From Colletes latitarsis (taxonomy: Eukaryota > Arthropoda > Insecta > Hymenoptera > Colletidae), in contig NW_027488368.1 in the NCBI RefSeq assembly GCF_051014445.1, forward strand, positions 3,100,001 to 3,164,000: a stretch of 64,000 nt of DNA, read 5' to 3'. Made by a program: the position numbers and the translations under genes. The notes beneath the pieces are model-generated. The model was given only the letters and a program-made list of their open reading frames with translations, made no database searches and had not been told where the DNA came from. Position 1 is the first letter of the stretch. Every line of letters starts with the position of its first letter. Of the stretch, positions 60,777 to 64,000 are shown in pieces.

Positions 60777-63700
60777 TCCTGGGCTTTTTCTGGTTTGTAT
60801 CACGTAGTAATGTGGTACCACACTGAAACAGTCAATAGAATCTGGTTCCGAATAGTATTTCAGAGGATAACGCAGGTTACGTCTGGGTTAGTTCAGGTAT
60901 TTACAATCATCTGGCTCATACTTTCGCGTTTTTCGCATACTTGTTGGCCAGATCCTAGGTTTTTTCTGGTTTAGATCCCGTAGTAATGAAGTTCCACACC
61001 GAAACAGTCAATTATACCTGGTTGCGATTAATATTTTAGTGGATAACGCCGGTTATGTCTCGGTTAGGTCTGGGATTTGCCGTCATCTGGCTCGTATTTT
61101 CGCGTTTTTCGCATAATTGTTGGCCAGATCCTGGCCTTTTTCTGGCTTGGACCACGTAGTAATGTGGTAACACACTGAAACAGCCAATTAAACCTGGTTC
61201 CGATTAATATTTTAGAGGATAACCCTGGTTATGTCTGGGTTAGTTCTGGTATTTGCAATCATCTGGCTCATACTTTCGCAATTTTCTCGTACTTGTTGGC
61301 CAGATCTTGGGTTTTTTGTGGTTTGGATCCCGTAGTAATGAGGTTCCACACCGAAACAGTCAATTAAACCTTGTTGCGATTAATATTTTAGAGGATAACG
61401 CCGGTTATGTCTCGGTTAGGTCTGGGATTTGCCCTCATCTGGCTCGTACTTTCGCATTTTTCGCATACTTGTTGGTCAGATCCTGGCCTTTTTCTGGCTT
61501 GGACCACGTAGTAATGTGGTATCACACTGAAACAGTCAATTAACCCTGGTTGCGATTAATATTTTAGAGGATAACGCCGGTTATGTCTCGGGTAGGTCTA
61601 AGATTTGCCGTCATCTGGCTCGTATTTTCGCATTTTTCGCATACTTGTTGGCCAGATCCTGGCTTTTTTCTGGCTTGGACCACGTAGCAATGTGGTATCA
61701 CACTGAGACAGTCAATAGAATCTGGTTCAGAACAGTGTTTTAGAGGATAACGCAGGTTACGTCTGGGTTAGTTCTGGTATTTGCAATCATCTGGCTCATA
61801 CTTTCGCGTTTTCCGCATACTTGTTGGCCAGATCCTTGGTTTTTTCTGGTTTGGATCCCGTAGTAATGAAGTTCCACACCGAAACAGTCAATTAAACCTA
61901 GTTGCGATTAATATTTTAGAGGATAACGCCGGTCATGTCTCGGTTAGGTCTGGTATTTGCCCTCATTTGGCTCGTACCTTCGCATTTTTCGCTTACTTGT
62001 CGGCCAGATCCTGGCCTTTTTCTGGCTTGGACCACGTAGTAATGAGGTACCCCACTGAAACAGTCAATTAACCCTGGTTGCGATTAATATTTTAGGGGAT
62101 AACGCCGGTTATGTCTCAGGTAGGTCTGGGATTTGCCGTCATCTGGCTCGTATTTTCGCATTTTTCGCATACTTGTTGGGAAGATCCTGGTCTTTTTTTT
62201 GGTTTGCATCACGTAGTAATGTGGTACCACACTGAATCAGTCAATAAAAGCTGGTTCCGAAAAGTATTTTGGAGGATAACGCAGGTTACGTCTGGGTTAG
62301 TTCTGGTATTTGCAATTATCTGGCTCATACTTTCGAGTTTTTCGCATACTTCTTGGCCAGATCCAGGGTTTTTTCTGGTTTGGATCCCGCATTAATGTGT
62401 TTCCACACCGAAACAGTCAATTAAACCTGGTTGCGATTAATATTTTAGAGGATAACGCCGTTTATGTCTGGGTTAGGTCAGGTATTTGCCTTCATATGGC
62501 TCGTTCTTTCGCATTTTACGCATACTTGTTTGCCAGATCCCCGCCTTTTTCTGGTTTGGATCACGTAGTAATGCGGTACCACACCGAAACGGTCAACTAC
62601 ACTTGGTTGCGATTAATATTTTAGAGGATAACGCCGGTTATGTCTGTGTTAGGTCTGTGATTTGCCCCCATCTTGCTCGTGCTTTCGTATTTTTCGCATA
62701 CTTGATGGCCAGATCCTGGGTTTTTTCTGGTTTGGCTCCCGTAGTAATGAGTTTCCACACCGAAACAGTCAATTATACCTGGTTGCGATTAATATTTTAG
62801 AGGATAACGCCGGTTATGTCTCGGTTAGGTCTGGGATTTGCCCTCATCTGTCTCGTGCTTTCGTATTTTTCGCATACTTATTGGCCAGATCCTGGGCTTT
62901 TTCTGGTTTGTATCACGTAGTAATGTGATACCACACTGAAACAGTTAATAGAATCTGGTTCCGAATAGTATTTCAGAGGATAACGCAGGTTACGTCTGGG
63001 TTAGTTCAGGTATTTACAATCATCTGGCTCATACTTTCGCGTTTTTCGCATACTTGTTGGCCAGATCCTAGGTTTTTTCTGGTTTAGATCCCGTAGTAAT
63101 GAAGTTCCACACCGAAACTGTCAATTAAACCTGGTTGCGATTAATATTTTAGAGGATAACGCCGGTTATGTCTCGGTTAGGTCTGGGATTTGCCCTCATC
63201 TGTCTTGTACCTTCGCATTTTTCGCGTACTTGTTGGCCAGATCCTGGCCTTTTTCTGGCTTGGACCACGTAGTAATAAGGTACCACACTGAAACATTCAA
63301 TTAAACCTGGTTCCGATTAATATTATAGAGGATAACGCCAGTTATGTCTTGGTTAGGTCTGGTATTTGCCCTCATCTTGCTCGTGCTTTCGTATTTTTCG
63401 CATACTTGTTGGCCAAATCATCGCCTTTTTCTGGTTTGGCTCACGTAATAATGCGGTACCACACCGAAATTGTAAACTACACCTGGTTGCGATTAATATT
63501 TTAGATGATAACGCCGGTTATGTCTCGGTTAGGTCTGGGATTTGCCCTCATCTGTCTCGTACCTTCTCATTTTTCGCCTACTTGTTGGCAAGATCCTCAG
63601 CTTTTTCTGGTTGGGATCACGTAGTAATGCGGTACCACACCGAAGCAGTCAATTAAACCTGGTTGCGATTATTAGTTTAGAGGATAACGCCGGTTATGTT

Positions 63701-64000
63701 TGGGTCAGGTCTGGTATTTGCCCTCATCTGGCTCGTACTTTCGCATTTTTCGCATACATGTTGGCCGACCCTGGCCTTTTTCTGGTTTGGATCACGTAGT
63801 GATGCGGTACCACACCGAAACAGTCAATTAAACCTGGTTCCGATTAATACTTTAGAGGATAACGCTGGTTATGTCTGGGTTAGTTCTGGTATTTGCAATC
63901 ATCTGGCTCATACTTTCGCAATTTTCGCGTACTTGTTGGCCAGATCTTGGGTTTTTTGTGGTTTGGATCCCGTCGTAATGTGGTTCCACACCGAAGCAGT
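60777..64000 (+). repeat. Large repeat block Q5, truncated by window end
   Basis: This is the right-hand copy of Q1 (39510-42909), following it in order with one monomer fewer and one replaced stretch. The final bases, ending CACACCGAAGCAGT, align with 42896-42909, so the block continues past the window. It shows that long-range duplications of at least 3.2 kb are spaced more than 21 kb apart. Confidence 0.75.

Larger units (their letters stand above)
1..64000 (+). repeat. Tandem satellite array, ~176-bp monomer
   Basis: The same roughly 176-bp unit recurs head-to-tail across the window, always in the same orientation, for about 358 copies once the two retroposon insertions are removed. Landmarks in order within a monomer are TTGGCCAGATCCTGG, a T-rich tract, GGATCACGTAGTAATG, the palindromic GTGGTACCAC region, ACAGTCAATTAAACCTGG, TTAATATTTTAGAGGATAAC, GTCTGGGTTAGGTCTGG, CTCATCTGGCTCGTAC and TTCGCATTTTTCGCATAC. 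My by-eye consensus has 36 A, 62 T, 42 G and 36 C, giving 44% GC and a strong T-over-A bias on the given strand. CpG is close to its expected count. Most copies are exactly 176 bp; a recognisable minority are 1-4 bp shorter, plus a few larger deletions. Such arrays typically form centromeric, pericentromeric or subtelomeric heterochromatin; which one applies cannot be read from this sequence. I do not recognise the family by name. Confidence 0.98.

Noticed and set aside
43..63799. Over a hundred open frames of 60-140 residues with similar translations (MPSSGSYFRIFRILVGQ and the like)
   Set aside because: They are the satellite monomer translated in rotating frames; 176 mod 3 is 2, starts are mostly non-ATG, ends fall at the same monomer TAA, and variation between copies shows no codon-position pattern that I can see.
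1..64000. CRISPR array
   Set aside because: The repeat unit is 176 bp with no short repeat plus unique spacer structure; the whole unit is repeated and varies throughout.
1..64000. CENP-B box in the monomer
   Set aside because: I searched the TTCG-containing parts of both strands for TTCGNNNNANNCGGG and found no copy that keeps the required A and CGGG.
1..64000. Insect-type telomere motif (TTAGG) in GGGTTAGGTCTGG
   Set aside because: It occurs once per monomer with no tandem run, so it is a chance pentamer.

Overview
The window is one continuous block of tandem satellite DNA with no gene that I can support. A monomer of about 176 bp repeats head-to-tail in a single orientation from base 1 to base 64000, roughly 358 times. 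The only interruptions are two copies of a GC-rich, poly(A)-tailed retroposon at about 23.71-24.20 kb and 30.20-30.69 kb. The many small open frames are by-products of the satellite: 176 is not a multiple of 3, so the frame changes at every monomer, and the apparent proteins are the same monomer read in rotating frames. A 176-bp satellite with megascopic homogenisation and a poly(A)-tailed retroposon flanked by target-site duplications points to a eukaryotic heterochromatic (pericentromeric, centromeric or subtelomeric) locus. The 3' hairpin of the retroposon resembles, from memory, 3' ends of arthropod non-LTR elements, so an insect is my best guess, held weakly. CpG is not depleted in the monomer (8 CpG in my by-eye consensus against about 8.6 expected), which fits a lightly methylated genome.

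Layout. 1-11.0 kb: mixed monomers with several long duplicated segments (1-671 = 3163-3833; 3430-4120 = 6770-7460; 4220-9965-type pairs at offset 4570). 11.04-19.48 kb: two tandem higher-order copies, N1 of 21 monomers and N2 of 27 monomers, N2 being N1 plus an internal 6-monomer duplication. 19.18-36.19 kb: three long higher-order copies, P1, P2 and P3 (about 29, 32 and 28 monomers). P1 and P2 carry the retroposon at the identical base, while P3 retains the uninterrupted pre-insertion site. 36.2-39.4 kb: a partial fourth P-like stretch. 39.5-43.0 kb: a block (Q1) that returns at 60.8-64.0 kb (Q5) and in pieces between 50.5 and 60 kb. 43.2-48.8 kb: a distinct cassette family marked by slightly shortened monomers. 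56.44-59.15 kb: three near-perfect copies of an 880-bp, five-monomer unit.

Nothing here works as an operon or pathway. The interest lies in the array's history: the retroposon is a dated, physically unmistakable marker inside a satellite. Together with other shared differences among P1, P2 and P3 it shows that the copies do not follow a simple tree, as expected if unequal exchange or gene conversion has shuffled them. The retroposon itself is an almost unbroken chain of long perfect inverted repeats and may encode a highly structured RNA. Block boundaries were found by eye from offsets between matching stretches and are good to a few tens of bases unless given as a retroposon junction.
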